DNA from: Hasllibacter halocynthiae
Lineage (GTDB): Bacteria > Pseudomonadota > Alphaproteobacteria > Rhodobacterales > Rhodobacteraceae
Assembly (NCBI RefSeq): GCF_003003095.1
Contig: NZ_PVTT01000001.1
Location: forward strand, 1,116,001 to 1,180,000
Length of the DNA stretch: 64,000 nucleotides
Direction: 5' to 3'
Part shown: piece by piece, positions 54,713 through 64,000 of the stretch
Position numbering within the stretch: the stretch's first letter is position 1
Layout: each line of letters starts with the position of its first letter
Made by a program: the position numbers and the translations under genes
The notes under the pieces: generated by a model
The model's input: only the letters and a program-made list of their open reading frames with translations
What the model was told of the DNA's origin: nothing
Database searches by the model: none

Positions 54713-55596
54713 TCGCGGTCTCCGGCGGCGAGGGTGAGGGCGCGCGCGGCGGCAACCTGGGCGCGCGCGGGTTCGAGAAGGCGGATCAGGGGGCGCGCGG
54801 GGTCGCGCAGGTCGAGATGGGTGACGGCCCGCTCGAACAGGCGCTCGCGGGCGTGGAGGCGCGCGGCGACCTCCATCGCGGCGGCGGGGCCCGCCGGGGG
54901 CAGCATCACGCGCTGGCCGCCCGAGAGGACGGCGTCCCAGCGGCGGTGGCCGACGCGCACGAGGGCGCGCAGCTCGGGCAGGAGGGGGCCCGCGGCATGC
55001 ACCACGTCGAGCGCGGAGGACGCCGCCGAGGAGGCGCCCTGCCCCACGAGGAGCGGCAGGCCGGGGTGATCGGCGCGCCGGTCGGCGTCGGCGACGCGGC
55101 GGCCCTCGGGGTCGATCAGCACGAGCCGCTCGCCCGTGCGCCAGACGAAGGCGGGCACCCGTTCTGAGAGGGCGACGCGCAGGCGGCCGCCCGAGACGGA
55201 GAGCTCGGCGTCCGCGACGGCGTCGAAGGCGGTCGCGGCCTCGCGCAGGGCCGGAAGGTCGAGATGGAAGGAGGAGGCGGGCAGCGCGCCGCCGAGCACC
55301 TCGGCCACGGCGGACGCGGTGTCCGCGGAGGCGCCGGTGACGGTGAGGCCGGAGACGATGAACTCGGGCCGGGTCTCGAAGGCGTGGCGCGTCTCGGCGG
55401 CCCAGGCGAGCGCGGCCTCGCGGTTCGCGGCCACCCCCCAGCCGACCAGCGCGGCGAGCGCGGCCGCCGGCGCCCAGCGCAGCGCCGCGCGCCGCACGAG
55501 GGGCGTCAGCCACAGCCGCTGCGCCCGGTAGGCGAGGCGCGAGGGCGCGTAGTCGCGGCGGACGGCCGGCGCGGCGCGGCGGATCAGCGGTCGCAC
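54709..55596 (-). CDS. ftsQ: Cell division protein FtsQ
   Basis: FtsQ is a bitopic division protein that links early and late components in the periplasm. From a GTG at 55596 it has 295 residues: a basic cytoplasmic tail ([20 protein letters not shown]), one membrane segment (about 42-62, [17 protein letters not shown]), the POTRA domain starting [13 protein letters not shown], and the FtsQ beta domain ([24 protein letters not shown]). The start overlaps ddl by 13 bases; another start is possible but this one gives the expected tail. Confidence 0.92.
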   Translation of the reverse strand: MRPLIRRAAPAVRRDYAPSRLAYRAQRLWLTPLVRRAALRWAPAAALAALVGWGVAANREAALAWAAETRHAFETRPEFIVSGLTVTGASADTASAVAEVLGGALPASSFHLDLPALREAATAFDAVADAELSVSGGRLRVALSERVPAFVWRTGERLVLIDPEGRRVADADRRADHPGLPLLVGQGASSAASSALDVVHAAGPLLPELRALVRVGHRRWDAVLSGGQRVMLPPAGPAAAMEVAARLHARERLFERAVTHLDLRDPARPLIRLLEPARAQVAAARALTLAAGDRE

Positions 55597-56525
55597 GAGG
55601 CGTCCTCCGCCAGGAAGGCGCAGAGCGCGGGGAAGGACATGCCGTCGTGGAGCGCCTGCTCGGGCGTGAGCGAGGTCGGCGTCATGCCGGGCTGGGTGTT
55701 CGTCTCGAGCGCGAGGAGGGCGCCGGTGGCGTCGTCGAAGCGGAAGTCCGTGCGCGAGAGCGACCGGCAGCCGAGGGCGCGGTGCGCGGTCAGGGCGTGG
55801 GCGCGGCAGGCCTCGGCGATCCCGGAAGGCAGGTCGGCCGGCAGGACGTGGCGCGAGCCGCCCGTCTCGTACTTGGCGGCGTAGTCGTACCAGCCGCCCC
55901 CGGCCGAGAGGATGTCGGTGACGGCGAGGGCGCGTTCCTCGCCGGGGGCGCCGATGGCCGAGACCGTCAGCTCGCGCCCCGGGGCGAAGGCCTCGACCAG
56001 CACCTCGCCCGGCATCTCGGGGCCGAGCGCGGGGGGCCGGTTCGCGCCCTCGGGGACGATGTGGACCCCGACGGAGGATCCCTCGGCGTTGGGTTTGACC
56101 ACGTAGGGCGGCGGCATGGCGTGGGCGGCGGCGGCCTCGGCCCGGGGGACGATCCGGCCCGTCGGCACGGGCACGCCCGCGGCGGCGAGGACGGTCTTGG
56201 CGCGTTGCTTGTCCATCGCGAGCGCCGAGGCGGCGACGCCCGAATGGGTGTAGGGAAGGCCCAGCACCTCGAGCATCCCCTGCACCGCGCCGCCTTCGCC
56301 GAAGGGGCCGTGCAGGGCGTTGAACACGACCTCCGGGCGCGCCGCGCGCAGGCGGTCCGGCAGGGTGCGGACGTCCGTCCCCTGCCCCGCGTCGATCTCG
56401 ACGACGTCGTATCCCGCCTCGCGCAGCGCCGCGGCGCATTCGCGCCCCGAGGACAGGGACACCTCGCGCTCGGCGGAGGGGCCACCCATCAGAATCGCCA
56501 CGCGGGAAAAGCGCCTCTCGGCCAT
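55584..56525 (-). CDS. ddl: D-alanine--D-alanine ligase
   Basis: Ddl joins two D-Ala in an ATP-dependent reaction to make the dipeptide added by MurF. The 313 residues belong to the ATP-grasp fold: [19 protein letters not shown] at the N-terminus, [38 protein letters not shown], and the C-terminal metal-binding [12 protein letters not shown] and [22 protein letters not shown]. Two ATGs (56537 and 56525) are possible; AGGCGG lies before the second. It is 82 bases downstream of murB; an imperfect hairpin (56585-56605) lies in that gap. Confidence 0.95.
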   Translation of the reverse strand: MAERRFSRVAILMGGPSAEREVSLSSGRECAAALREAGYDVVEIDAGQGTDVRTLPDRLRAARPEVVFNALHGPFGEGGAVQGMLEVLGLPYTHSGVAASALAMDKQRAKTVLAAAGVPVPTGRIVPRAEAAAAHAMPPPYVVKPNAEGSSVGVHIVPEGANRPPALGPEMPGEVLVEAFAPGRELTVSAIGAPGEERALAVTDILSAGGGWYDYAAKYETGGSRHVLPADLPSGIAEACRAHALTAHRALGCRSLSRTDFRFDDATGALLALETNTQPGMTPTSLTPEQALHDGMSFPALCAFLAEDASCDR

Positions 56526-56607
56526 TGCCCGCCTCATGTCCCGGCGGGCGCCTCGTCTCGGGCCCCTCGCCTTTCTGCTCGTTCGGCCCCTCTCTCTCGG
56601 GGGCCTT

Positions 56608-57534
56608 TCAGTCCGGCCGGGTCTCGCGCCCGATCCGGATCACCTCCCACTCTAGGAGATGGCCGGAGGTGTCCGCCACCCTCTTTCGGACGTGCTCGCC
56701 CAGCGCCTCGAGTTCCGTGGCCGTGGCGCCATCAAAGTTCTCGAGGAAGTTGGGATGCTTGGGCGACATGCGCGCGCCGCCCATGGCGTGGCCGCGCAGC
56801 CCCGCCCCGTCGATCAGCTTCCAGGCCTTGAGATCCATCGGGTCGCCCGCCTCGCCCGTGGAGGAGTAGCCGGCGGGGTTGCGGAATGTCGAGCCCGCGG
56901 TGCGGTCCTTCGTGGGCTGCGTCTCGTCCCGGCGGGCGAGCTGGTCCTTCATGCGGGCGCGGAGGAGATCGGGGTCGCCCTCGGGCGCGTCGAAGGCGAC
57001 CTCGGTGACGACCGCGCCCTCGGGGAGCGCGGAGGAACGGTAGGCGAAGCCGATCCCGTCGTTGGGGATGGTGGCGAGCGTGCCGTCCCGCAGCACGGCG
57101 CGGACATGGCGCACGCGGTCGGCGGCGTAGGTGCCGTAGCAGCCCGCGTTCATCGCGACGGCGCCGCCCGCCGTGCCGGGGATGGTGCGCAGGAAGGTCA
57201 GGTCGCGGCCCGCGTCGGCGGCGGCGGTGGCCACGCGCATGTCCAGCGCGGCGGCCCCGGCGATCACGTCGCCCTCGACCCGGGTGGCGTTGAAGCCCCG
57301 CCCGAGGCGGATCACAACGCCGGGGATGCCGCCGTCGCGGACGATGAGGTTCGAGCCGACGCCCATGGGAAAGACCGGCACGTCGGGGGGCAGGTCCTTC
57401 AGGAAGGCGGCGAGGTCCGCCTCGTCGGCGGGCTGGAAGAGCCAGTCGGCGGGGCCGCCCACGCGCAGCCACGTCAGGTCCGCGAGGGCGCGGCCCTCGG
57501 CCAGGCGGCCGCGGGGGGTGGGCATGCGGGTCAT
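56608..57534 (-). CDS. murB: UDP-N-acetylenolpyruvoylglucosamine reductase
   Basis: MurB reduces UDP-GlcNAc-enolpyruvate to UDP-MurNAc with NADPH and FAD. The 308 residues form a type II enzyme with [41 protein letters not shown], the FAD-site [21 protein letters not shown], and the C-terminal GSTFRNPAG and [24 protein letters not shown] before the ATG is a strong ribosome site. The ATG also overlaps the stop of a 26-codon ORF upstream (ATGA). It is part of the coupled murC to murB series. Confidence 0.96.
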   Translation of the reverse strand: MTRMPTPRGRLAEGRALADLTWLRVGGPADWLFQPADEADLAAFLKDLPPDVPVFPMGVGSNLIVRDGGIPGVVIRLGRGFNATRVEGDVIAGAAALDMRVATAAADAGRDLTFLRTIPGTAGGAVAMNAGCYGTYAADRVRHVRAVLRDGTLATIPNDGIGFAYRSSALPEGAVVTEVAFDAPEGDPDLLRARMKDQLARRDETQPTKDRTAGSTFRNPAGYSSTGEAGDPMDLKAWKLIDGAGLRGHAMGGARMSPKHPNFLENFDGATATELEALGEHVRKRVADTSGHLLEWEVIRIGRETRPD

Positions 57535-57611
57535 GGCCCCTCCCCCGGTCGGAGGGCGGGGATCGTCCCGGCCGCGACCGGGGCGACGACGAGGAGGAGG
57601 GGCACGGTCAT
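57531..57611 (-). CDS. 26-codon hydrophobic mini-ORF coupled between DUF2484 and murB
   Basis: An ATG at 57611 overlaps the stop of the DUF2484 gene (ATGA) and the TGA overlaps the murB start (ATGA). The peptide is 26 residues: a hydrophobic first part ([15 protein letters not shown]) and a Pro/Gly/Glu end (PALRPGEGP). The murB ribosome site lies within it. It may simply carry ribosomes across the gap to murB, or encode a small membrane peptide. It is too short to judge by homology. Confidence 0.35.
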   Translation of the reverse strand: MTVPLLLVVAPVAAGTIPALRPGEGP

Positions 57612-57868
57612 GCGAGGCGTCGGCGCAGCCAGCCGAAGCCGCGGCGCAGCGGCCATCGCAGCACGAGGCAGCCCGCCGCGAGGGCCAGGAGGCCCTGCCC
57701 CGCGCCGCCCGCGAGGAAGGTCCAGGCCAGCAGCGGCAGGCCGGCGGCGAGCAGCGCCCAGGCCAGGGGCCAGTGCGCACGCCGCGACGGCAGCATGGAG
57801 AGGACGGCGGCCGCGACGATCCAGAGGCAGACCCAGACGAGCGGCGCGGCGAGGGGGCCCGCGCTCAT
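57608..57868 (-). CDS. DUF2484 family small membrane protein
   Basis: The 86-residue protein has two or three membrane segments ([56 protein letters not shown]) with [10 protein letters not shown] between the first two, a family hallmark. DUF2484 genes sit within the mur cluster of Rhodobacterales, and the role is unknown. It starts inside the stop of the preceding small gene (ATGA at 57865-57868) and its own stop overlaps a 26-codon ORF, so it is made in fixed ratio with MurC and MurB. Membrane location next to precursor synthesis suggests an accessory role in wall synthesis. Confidence 0.85.
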   Translation of the reverse strand: MSAGPLAAPLVWVCLWIVAAAVLSMLPSRRAHWPLAWALLAAGLPLLAWTFLAGGAGQGLLALAAGCLVLRWPLRRGFGWLRRRLA

Positions 57869-58134
57869 CGCGGCAGCGGGGGCGGCGTCCGGCCGCGCAG
57901 GACGGCCCCCGCCCAGCCGCAGGCGAAGCGCAGCGGGTTCCGCATCACCGAGAGCAGCGCGAGCGCGGGCGGGATCAGCCAGGGCCAGCCATGCGCGGCC
58001 GCGATCCAGAGCGCCAGCGCGGCCCCGCCGGGCAGGAGCAGCATCACCGGCCAGAGCTGCCGGCGCACCGGCAGGAGCGCGGCGACGCCTGCCGCGAGCG
58101 CCCAGAGGCGGGCGAGGAGGACCGGCAGGCTCAT
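57865..58134 (-). CDS. Second small membrane protein in the mur cluster (DUF2484-like)
   Basis: The 89-residue product predicts three hydrophobic segments: [40 protein letters not shown] and [19 protein letters not shown], with a basic C-terminus. The [10 protein letters not shown] turn and the [10 protein letters not shown] segment parallel the DUF2484 neighbour, so the two may be ancient duplicates. Its ATG lies in the murC stop codon (ATGA at 58131-58134) and its stop overlaps the DUF2484 start. No function is known. Confidence 0.75.
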   Translation of the reverse strand: MSLPVLLARLWALAAGVAALLPVRRQLWPVMLLLPGGAALALWIAAAHGWPWLIPPALALLSVMRNPLRFACGWAGAVLRGRTPPPLPR

Positions 58135-59555
58135 CCCAGCGCGGCGGGGAGCGTGCCCACCCAGCCGGAGATGGAGCCCGCCCCGAGGCAGACGAAGATG
58201 TCGCCCGGGAGCGCCACCTCGCGGAAGAGCGCGGCGAGCCCGGCCTCGCCGTCGGCGACGGCGCGGGCGTCGCGGTGGCCGGCGCGGGTGAGGCCGGCGA
58301 CGAGGGCGTCGCGGTCGGCGCCGTCGATCGGCGCCTCGCCGGCGGCGAACACGTCCTGAATGCCGGCGACGTCCGCGTCGACGAAGGCGCCCGCGAACTC
58401 GTCGAAATGGTGCGCGAGGCGGGTGTAGCGGTGCGGCTGGTGGACGGCGATGACGCGCGCGCCCTCGCGGTCGGACACGGCCTGGCGGGCGGCCTTGAGG
58501 ACGGCGGCGATCTCGACCGGATGGTGGCCGTAGTCGTCGATGATGGTGACGCCGTCCACCTCGGCCACGGTGGTGAAGCGCCGCCCGACGCCCTGGAAGC
58601 CCGCCAGCGCGCCGCGGACCTGGTCGTGCGTGAGGCCGAGATGCAGCGCGACCGCGACGGCCGAGAGCGCGTTCGAGACGTTGTGGTCGCCCGGCATGGG
58701 CAGGCGGCAGTCCCGGATCGTGCCGCCGACGCGCAGCTTGATGTCGAAGCACGCGACGCCGCCCTCGTAGCGCAGGTTCACCGCCCGGACGTCGGCCTGG
58801 GCGTTGAAGCCGTAGGTCACGATGCGCCGGTCCGTGGTCCGCCCGGCCAGCGCCCGGACCTCCGCGTGGTCGGTGCAGAGGATCGCGAGGCCGTAGAAGG
58901 GGATGGCGGCGACGAAGCGGTCGAACCCCTCGCGCAGGGCCTCGATCGTGCCCCAGTGGTCCATGTGCTCGGGGTCGATGTTGGTGACGATGGCGACCGT
59001 GGCCGGAAGGCGGTTGAAGGAGCCGTCGCTCTCGTCGGCCTCGACGACCATCCACTCGCCCTGGCCGATCCGCGCGTTCGAGCCGTAGGCGTGGATGATG
59101 CCGCCGTTGATGACCGTCGGGTCCATCTCGCCCGCGTCGAGGAGGGCGGCGACCATGGTGGTCGTGGTGGTCTTCCCGTGCGTGCCCGCGATGGCGACGT
59201 TCGACTTCATGCGCATCAGCTCGGCCAGCATCTCGGCCCGGCGGACGACGGGGATGCCGCGGCGGCGCGCCTCGTCCAGCTCGGGGTTGCCGGGCTTGAT
59301 GGCGGTGGAGATGACGACGACCTCGGCGTCGCCGAGGTTCTCGGCCCTCTGGCCGATGGAGACGTCCGCGCCCCGCCCGGCGAGGCGCTCGGTGATCTTC
59401 GACGCCTTCGCGTCCGAGCCCTGGACCGTGAAGCCGTGGTCGAGCAGGACTTCGGCGATGCCCGACATGCCGATGCCGCCGATGCCCACGAAGTGGATCG
59501 GCCCGAGGTCCAGGGGAAGCCGAGTCGGGCGGAAGAGGTGGGCGGCGGCGTTCAT
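58131..59555 (-). CDS. murC: UDP-N-acetylmuramate--L-alanine ligase
   Basis: MurC adds L-Ala to UDP-MurNAc, the first step of the stem peptide. The 474 residues have the N-terminal [14 protein letters not shown] (UDP-binding), the ATP loop [24 protein letters not shown], the [10 protein letters not shown] segment and the C-terminal [11 protein letters not shown]. Its ATG overlaps the murG stop and its TGA overlaps a small membrane ORF, so translation is coupled on both sides. Confidence 0.97.
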   Translation of the reverse strand: MNAAAHLFRPTRLPLDLGPIHFVGIGGIGMSGIAEVLLDHGFTVQGSDAKASKITERLAGRGADVSIGQRAENLGDAEVVVISTAIKPGNPELDEARRRGIPVVRRAEMLAELMRMKSNVAIAGTHGKTTTTTMVAALLDAGEMDPTVINGGIIHAYGSNARIGQGEWMVVEADESDGSFNRLPATVAIVTNIDPEHMDHWGTIEALREGFDRFVAAIPFYGLAILCTDHAEVRALAGRTTDRRIVTYGFNAQADVRAVNLRYEGGVACFDIKLRVGGTIRDCRLPMPGDHNVSNALSAVAVALHLGLTHDQVRGALAGFQGVGRRFTTVAEVDGVTIIDDYGHHPVEIAAVLKAARQAVSDREGARVIAVHQPHRYTRLAHHFDEFAGAFVDADVAGIQDVFAAGEAPIDGADRDALVAGLTRAGHRDARAVADGEAGLAALFREVALPGDIFVCLGAGSISGWVGTLPAALG

Positions 59556-60658
59556 GCTGGCACTCCTGCGGCGGCCTCGACCATGTCGGCCAAGGCCCGG
59601 GCGGCGTCGGGCTTGCCGACGGAGAGGGCCGCGCGCGCCATGTGCTGCGCGGCGTCGGGGTCTTGCAGTATCGCGGCGATATGCTGGGAAAGGGTCCCGG
59701 GGTCCACCCGCCGCTCGGGCATGAGGACGGCGGCGTCGGCCTCGGAGAGGCCGCGGGCGTTGGCGGTCTGGTGGTCGGCCGTGGCGGCGGCGAAGGGGAT
59801 CAGGATGGAGGGCCGCCCGATCACCGAGAGGTCCGCGACCGTCGAGGCGCCGGCCCGCGCGATCACGAGCTGCGCCTCGGCGATGAGGCGGGGCATGTCC
59901 TCGAAGAAGGGGGCGATGTCGGCGGGCACCCCCGCCGCGTCGTAGGCGCGGGCCGCCCCCTCGGCGTCCTCGGCGCGGGCCTGGTGGGTGACGCGCAGGT
60001 TGCGGCGCAGGTCGTGCGGCAGGAGGGCGACCGCCTCCGGCACCGCCTCGGACATGATGCGCGCGCCCTGGCTGCCGCCGAACACCACGAGCGACATCGG
60101 GTAGTCGCCCGGCGGGATGTAGGGCGCGGCGGCGCGGTCGCGCACCGCCTGGCGGACCGGGTTGCCCGTGTGCAGCGCCTCGACGCCTTCGGGCAGCTCG
60201 GTCGGCCAGGTGCCGCAGGCCACGGCGAGGACGCGGGTGGCGAAGAGCTGGTTGACCCGCCCGAGGACGCCGTTCTGCTCGTGGATGAGGCGGGGCAGGC
60301 GCAGCGCGGTGGCGGCGGCGAGCGCCGGGATCGAGGGGTAGCCGCCGAAGCCCACGACGCAGGCCGGGCGGTTCCGGCGGAAGCGGGCCATGGCAGCGCC
60401 CGCGCCGCCCATGATGCGGAACGGGGCGGCCGCCTTCGCCAGCGCGCCGCCGCGCGCGAAGGTGGCCGACCGCACCTCGCGCACGGGGACCTGGCGGGGG
60501 AAGCCGCCGGCGTACCGCGCGCCGCGGTCGTCGGTCATCAGCTCGACCCGCCAGCCGCGGGCGAGCATCTCCTCGCCCAGGGCCTGGGCGGGGAACATGT
60601 GCCCGCCGGTGCCGCCCGCGGCGAGGGTGAGGAGCGGCCCGTCCGTCATGCCCGTCAT
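59552..60658 (-). CDS. murG: Undecaprenyl-PP-MurNAc-pentapeptide GlcNAc transferase
   Basis: MurG makes lipid II from lipid I at the inner face of the cytoplasmic membrane. The 368 residues form two Rossmann domains: [68 protein letters not shown], and the donor-binding [26 protein letters not shown]. The ATG at 60658 overlaps the ftsW stop. A second ATG lies three codons in. The gene is normal in length. Confidence 0.97.
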   Translation of the reverse strand: MTGMTDGPLLTLAAGGTGGHMFPAQALGEEMLARGWRVELMTDDRGARYAGGFPRQVPVREVRSATFARGGALAKAAAPFRIMGGAGAAMARFRRNRPACVVGFGGYPSIPALAAATALRLPRLIHEQNGVLGRVNQLFATRVLAVACGTWPTELPEGVEALHTGNPVRQAVRDRAAAPYIPPGDYPMSLVVFGGSQGARIMSEAVPEAVALLPHDLRRNLRVTHQARAEDAEGAARAYDAAGVPADIAPFFEDMPRLIAEAQLVIARAGASTVADLSVIGRPSILIPFAAATADHQTANARGLSEADAAVLMPERRVDPGTLSQHIAAILQDPDAAQHMARAALSVGKPDAARALADMVEAAAGVPA

Positions 60659-61815
60659 CGCCCCTCCATCGCGTCGACGAGCGCGCCCTGCGGCCGGTGC
60701 CGCGTCAGCGCCAGCAGCGTGCCGACCGCGATCCCCGTCGCGATGAGCGAGGAGCCCCCGTAGGAGACGAAGGGCAGCGTCATGCCCTTGGCCGGCAGCA
60801 GCCGCACCGCGACCCCGGTGTTGATGAGGGCCTGCACCCCGAAGGCGCAGACCATGCCGGTGCCCGCGAGGCGGGCGAACGCGTCCCGCTCGCGCAGGAG
60901 GCGGTGGAGCGAGCGGACCACCACGATCCCGAACAGCGCGAGGATCCCCATGACCATCATCAACCCGAACTCCTCCGCGGCGACGGCGATGATGAAGTCG
61001 GTATGGGCGTCGGGAAGGCGGACCTTCACCTGCCCCTCGCCGATGCCGACCCCGAAGAAGCCCCCCTCGCGGATGGCGCCCGTGGCGTAGCCGATCTGGG
61101 TGCGGGGGTCGATCTCGGGGTTGAGGAAGCCGTCGATGCGGCGGGCGAAGTGCTCGGAGTTGCCGTAGGCCACCATGCCGAAGGCCACGACCCCCGCCCC
61201 GAGGGACGCGATCAGCGGGATCGACGCGCCCGCCACGAACCACATCACCCCCCAGGAGAAGAGGACCAGCGCCGCCTGCCCGAAATCGGGCTGCAGCGCG
61301 AGGAAGGCGACGATCAGCAGGGTCAGCCCGAAGGAGAGCGCGCGCCCCGGGATGCCGCCGGGCTGCGCGGCCCCCGCCATCAGCCAGGCGGCGGTGACGA
61401 CGAAGCAGGGCTTGAGGAACTCGGACGGCTGCACGGAGGCGAAGCCGAGCGAGTACCAGCGCGTCGCGCCCTTGCCGAAATCCGTGCCGAGCACCGGCAG
61501 GAGCGCGACGGCGACGAAGGCGAAGGCGAACCCGATCGTCCCGAGGCGCCGGATCGTGCGCGGCGTCATCATGGAGAGGACGAGCATCACGCAGATGGCG
61601 AGCGAGGCGAAGATGGCCTGCCGCTCGACGTAGTGGAAGGAGGGCAGGCCGTTGCGCCGCGCGAGGGTCGGCGAGGCGGCGAGGCCGAGGATCAGGCCGA
61701 TCGCGACCAGCGCCAGGATGCAGGCGAGCGTCCAGCGGTCGAGGCTGCGCCACCAGCGCGGAAGCACCGGGTCGCGCGGGGCGGCGTAGGGCGCGCCGTG
61801 CACCATCTGGGTCAT
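60655..61815 (-). CDS. ftsW: Septal peptidoglycan polymerase FtsW
   Basis: FtsW is the SEDS-family glycosyltransferase that polymerises lipid II at the septum together with FtsI. The 386 residues hold ten membrane segments with SEDS motifs: [49 protein letters not shown] and the C-terminal [19 protein letters not shown]. It is the first gene of the coupled minus-strand cluster, 311 bases from the divergent ileS. A CTAG box 49 bases upstream (61864-61867) may mark its promoter. MurD and mraY, usual neighbours upstream of ftsW, are absent. Confidence 0.96.
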   Translation of the reverse strand: MTQMVHGAPYAAPRDPVLPRWWRSLDRWTLACILALVAIGLILGLAASPTLARRNGLPSFHYVERQAIFASLAICVMLVLSMMTPRTIRRLGTIGFAFAFVAVALLPVLGTDFGKGATRWYSLGFASVQPSEFLKPCFVVTAAWLMAGAAQPGGIPGRALSFGLTLLIVAFLALQPDFGQAALVLFSWGVMWFVAGASIPLIASLGAGVVAFGMVAYGNSEHFARRIDGFLNPEIDPRTQIGYATGAIREGGFFGVGIGEGQVKVRLPDAHTDFIIAVAAEEFGLMMVMGILALFGIVVVRSLHRLLRERDAFARLAGTGMVCAFGVQALINTGVAVRLLPAKGMTLPFVSYGGSSLIATGIAVGTLLALTRHRPQGALVDAMEGR

Positions 61816-62126
61816 GGGGGCCTCGCTTCGCCTGCCGCCCGTTGGCCGGGTCTGCCCGCATCGCTAGCCCAAGGCCGCAGGCGGCGCCACGCAGCGGCGG
61901 CGGAACCCCGCCGGTGTGGGGCGGCGGGAACACGAGCGGCCCGGCCCGCCCCCGGGGGGACGCGCGCGCGGCGCAGGCGCGCTGGACCCCGCACCTGCCC
62001 CCCGCTAAGGACCGCCGCATGCCTGACGCGCGCCTCTTCCGAATTACCCGCCCGGCGGGCTGAGGGACCACCCCTCCGCCCGGCCGGGAGACACACGCCC
62101 CACGCACCCCACCGACGGACGGCCCG
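61816..62126. other. 311-base divergent region between ftsW and ileS
   Basis: This region should hold promoters for both genes. On the ileS side CTGGAC (61982-61987) and TAAGGA (62006-62011) are spaced by 18 bases and may be a promoter. On the ftsW side a CTAG box lies at 61864-61867. No T-box or other riboswitch-like structure is evident. Open frames here look like artefacts of GC-rich DNA. Confidence 0.4.
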
Positions 62127-64000
62127 ATGCCCTCAGATCAATCGCCGGACTACAAGGCGACGCTCAACCTTCCCCAGACCGACTTCCCCATGCGCGCCGG
62201 CCTGCCCAAGCGCGAGCCCGAGTGGCTGGCCCGCTGGGAGCGGCTGCGCGTCTACGACACCCTGCGCGAGCAGGCCGAGGGCCGCCCCTCCTTCGTGCTG
62301 CACGACGGGCCGCCCTACGCCAACGGCAACCTCCACATCGGGCACGCGCTCAACAAGATCCTGAAGGACATGGTCGTCCGCTCGCGCCAGATGATGGGCT
62401 TCGACAGCCGCTACGTGCCCGGCTGGGACTGCCACGGCCTGCCGATCGAGTGGAAGATCGAGGAGAAGTACCGCGCGAAGGGCCGCGACAAGGACGCGGT
62501 CCCCGTGATCGAGTTCCGCCAGGAGTGCCGCGAGTTCGCCGCCCACTGGGTCGACGTCCAGCGGGAGGAGTTCAGGCGCCTCGGCGTCACGGGGAACTGG
62601 GACGACCCCTACCTGACGATGGCCTACCACGCCGAGGCCGTCATCGCGGGGGAGTTTCAGAAGTTCCTGATGAACGGCACGCTCTATCAGGGCTCGAAGC
62701 CGGTGATGTGGTCGCCGGTCGAGAAGACCGCGCTGGCCGAGGCGGAGGTGGAGTACCACGACCGCCCCGTGGACGCGGTGTGGGTGGCGTTTCCGGTGGA
62801 GAAAACGGGCCTGTCAAACGACGATCTCGACCGGGAGATTGCAGCGCGGCGCACGTTCTCCGCCGCCCAGGACTACGAATATGGAGCGGCAGAAGAGAAA
62901 CGGGACCGTTCGGAGCTCCCGTTGGAAGGATCGAAGGTCGTCATCTGGACCACCACCCCTTGGACCCTGCCCTCCAACCGCGCGATCGCCTACGGCCCGG
63001 GCATCGACTACGGCCTCTACGAGGTCACGAACACGCCGGAGGAGTGCTGGGCGAAGGTGGGCGACCGCTACCTGATCGCCGACGCGCTGGCCGAGGAGGC
63101 GCTGGGCGCGATGCGCCTGACGCCCGAGACGTGGCGGAGGCTGCGAGGCGTCTCGGCGGACGAGCTGTCGGCGCTGACCTGCGCCCATCCCCTGCGCGGG
63201 GCCGAGGGCGCGGGGGGCGAGTGGGACTACGACGTGCCGCTGCTGGCCGGGGATCACGTGACGGACGACGCCGGCACCGGGTTCGTGCACACCGCGCCCT
63301 CCCACGGCGACGACGACTACATGCTCGGCCGAGAGCACGGGCTGGAGATCACCCACAACGTCGAGCCCGACGGCACCTTCCGCGCGGATCTCCCCTTCTT
63401 CGGGGGCGAGGCGATCGTCCGGCCGAACGGCAAGCCAGGCGGCGCGAACAAGGCCGTCATGGAGAAGCTGATCGAGGTCGGCGCCCTGCTCGCCCGCAAG
63501 CGGATCACGATCTCCGACGCCCATTCCTGGCGCTCCAAGGCGCCCGTCATCCGCCTGAACCGGCCGCAATGGTTCGCGGCCATCGACCAGACACTGGACG
63601 ACGGGATGGACGCGCACGGCGACACGATCCGCGCCCGCGCCCTGACCTCGATCGACGAGCTCGTCGAATGGGTGCCCCGGCGCGGCCGCAACCGCCTCCA
63701 TTCCATGGTCGAGAACCGGCCCGACTGGAACCTCTCCCGCCAGCGCGCCTGGGGCGTGCCGCTGACCTGCTTCACGAGGAAGGGCGCGAGGCCGGGCGAC
63801 GAGGGCTTCCTGCTGCGCGATCAGGCGGTGAACGCCGCCGTCGTCGCCGCCTTCGAGGCCGAGGGCGCCGACGCCTGGTACGCCAACGGCGCGAAGGAGC
63901 GGTTCCTCGGCGAGAGGGCGGATCAGTACGACCAGGTCATGGACATCCTGGACGTGTGGTTCGACTCCGGCTCGACCCACGCCTTCGTGCTGCGGGACCG
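62127..64000 (+). CDS. ileS: Isoleucyl-tRNA synthetase (3' end beyond the window)
   Basis: IleRS charges tRNA(Ile). The first 624 codons are present in one open frame. The class I signature HIGH lies at 70-73 in [17 protein letters not shown], followed by [16 protein letters not shown], the editing-domain [14 protein letters not shown] and the sequence [10 protein letters not shown] with the editing Asp region. [12 protein letters not shown] and [16 protein letters not shown] are also typical. The KMSKS loop lies beyond the edge. Residues about 225-268 form an insertion whose codons are clearly richer in A and T than the rest. The gene is divergent from ftsW. Confidence 0.97.
   Translation, partial: MPSDQSPDYKATLNLPQTDFPMRAGLPKREPEWLARWERLRVYDTLREQAEGRPSFVLHDGPPYANGNLHIGHALNKILKDMVVRSRQMMGFDSRYVPGWDCHGLPIEWKIEEKYRAKGRDKDAVPVIEFRQECREFAAHWVDVQREEFRRLGVTGNWDDPYLTMAYHAEAVIAGEFQKFLMNGTLYQGSKPVMWSPVEKTALAEAEVEYHDRPVDAVWVAFPVEKTGLSNDDLDREIAARRTFSAAQDYEYGAAEEKRDRSELPLEGSKVVIWTTTPWTLPSNRAIAYGPGIDYGLYEVTNTPEECWAKVGDRYLIADALAEEALGAMRLTPETWRRLRGVSADELSALTCAHPLRGAEGAGGEWDYDVPLLAGDHVTDDAGTGFVHTAPSHGDDDYMLGREHGLEITHNVEPDGTFRADLPFFGGEAIVRPNGKPGGANKAVMEKLIEVGALLARKRITISDAHSWRSKAPVIRLNRPQWFAAIDQTLDDGMDAHGDTIRARALTSIDELVEWVPRRGRNRLHSMVENRPDWNLSRQRAWGVPLTCFTRKGARPGDEGFLLRDQAVNAAVVAAFEAEGADAWYANGAKERFLGERADQYDQVMDILDVWFDSGSTHAFVLRD

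Noticed and set aside
51365-55069. Plus-strand open frame of over 1200 codons opposite ftsZ and ftsA
   Set aside because: It mirrors two clear division genes and reads as Gly/Arg/Leu/Val-rich sequence with no domain, a typical antisense artefact.

Overview
This 64 kb window is chromosomal sequence from a very GC-rich (roughly 70%) alphaproteobacterium, almost certainly of the order Rhodobacterales (Roseobacter/Paracoccus group). The gene families point that way: a J-domain gene next to cobS and cobT, DUF2484-type membrane proteins inside the mur cluster, DUF3422, an extensin-like protein paired with an L,D-transpeptidase, HWE/HisKA_2 sensor kinases, and a division cluster that ends in lpxC, bamD and recN. 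Coding density is high, many genes overlap by 4 bases, and I see no rRNA, tRNA, CRISPR array or insertion sequence.

Layout. 1-6.7 kb: gap, a RidA-family gene, a STAS-like gene, L,D-transpeptidase plus extensin-like protein (envelope), a 52-residue DUF1127-like protein, a CBS-domain protein, coaD and mmsA. 6.8-13.7 kb: an M20 amidohydrolase divergent from a peptide ABC importer (binding protein and two permeases, no ATPase gene), then a MATE exporter. 13.6-20.2 kb: DUF3422, a short gene remnant, a YghU-type glutathione-dependent oxidoreductase, a secreted protein, and the proton-translocating transhydrogenase operon pntA - small membrane protein - pntB. 20.4-28.7 kb: kynureninase with a GNAT enzyme, a receiver protein with an HWE-like kinase whose ATP-binding N-box is altered, a D-lyxose isomerase-family protein, a class I glutamine amidotransferase-like hydrolase, and a glcB-glcG glyoxylate pair. 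28.8-37.4 kb: aminopeptidase N, an acyltransferase, a PfpI-like protein, a lytic transglycosylase lipoprotein, gatB, a DUF4177 protein, BolA and a J-domain protein. 37.5-45 kb: a HisKA_2 sensor kinase, cobS and cobT (cobaltochelatase) with an antiparallel secreted Gln/Gly-rich gene between them, an aminopeptidase P-type peptidase and DUF427. 45-61.8 kb, minus strand: a ClC transporter, then a division and wall cluster transcribed in the order ftsW-murG-murC-small-DUF2484-(26-codon ORF)-murB-ddl-ftsQ-ftsA-ftsZ-lpxC-bamD-(855-base gene-free gap)-recN. 62.1 kb to the end: ileS, divergent from ftsW and cut by the window edge.

Working together, the right third makes and inserts septal peptidoglycan precursors (MurC, MurG, MurB, Ddl, FtsW), builds the Z-ring (FtsQ, FtsA, FtsZ) and supports the outer membrane (LpxC, BamD). 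The cluster is incomplete upstream: mraY, murD, murE, murF and ftsI are not beside ftsW. I found no clearly new multi-gene defence or mobile system. The most notable items are small coupled membrane ORFs in pnt and mur, a probably non-catalytic histidine kinase, recurring CTAG boxes just upstream of genes with likely leaderless transcripts, and several unexplained insertions or remnants.
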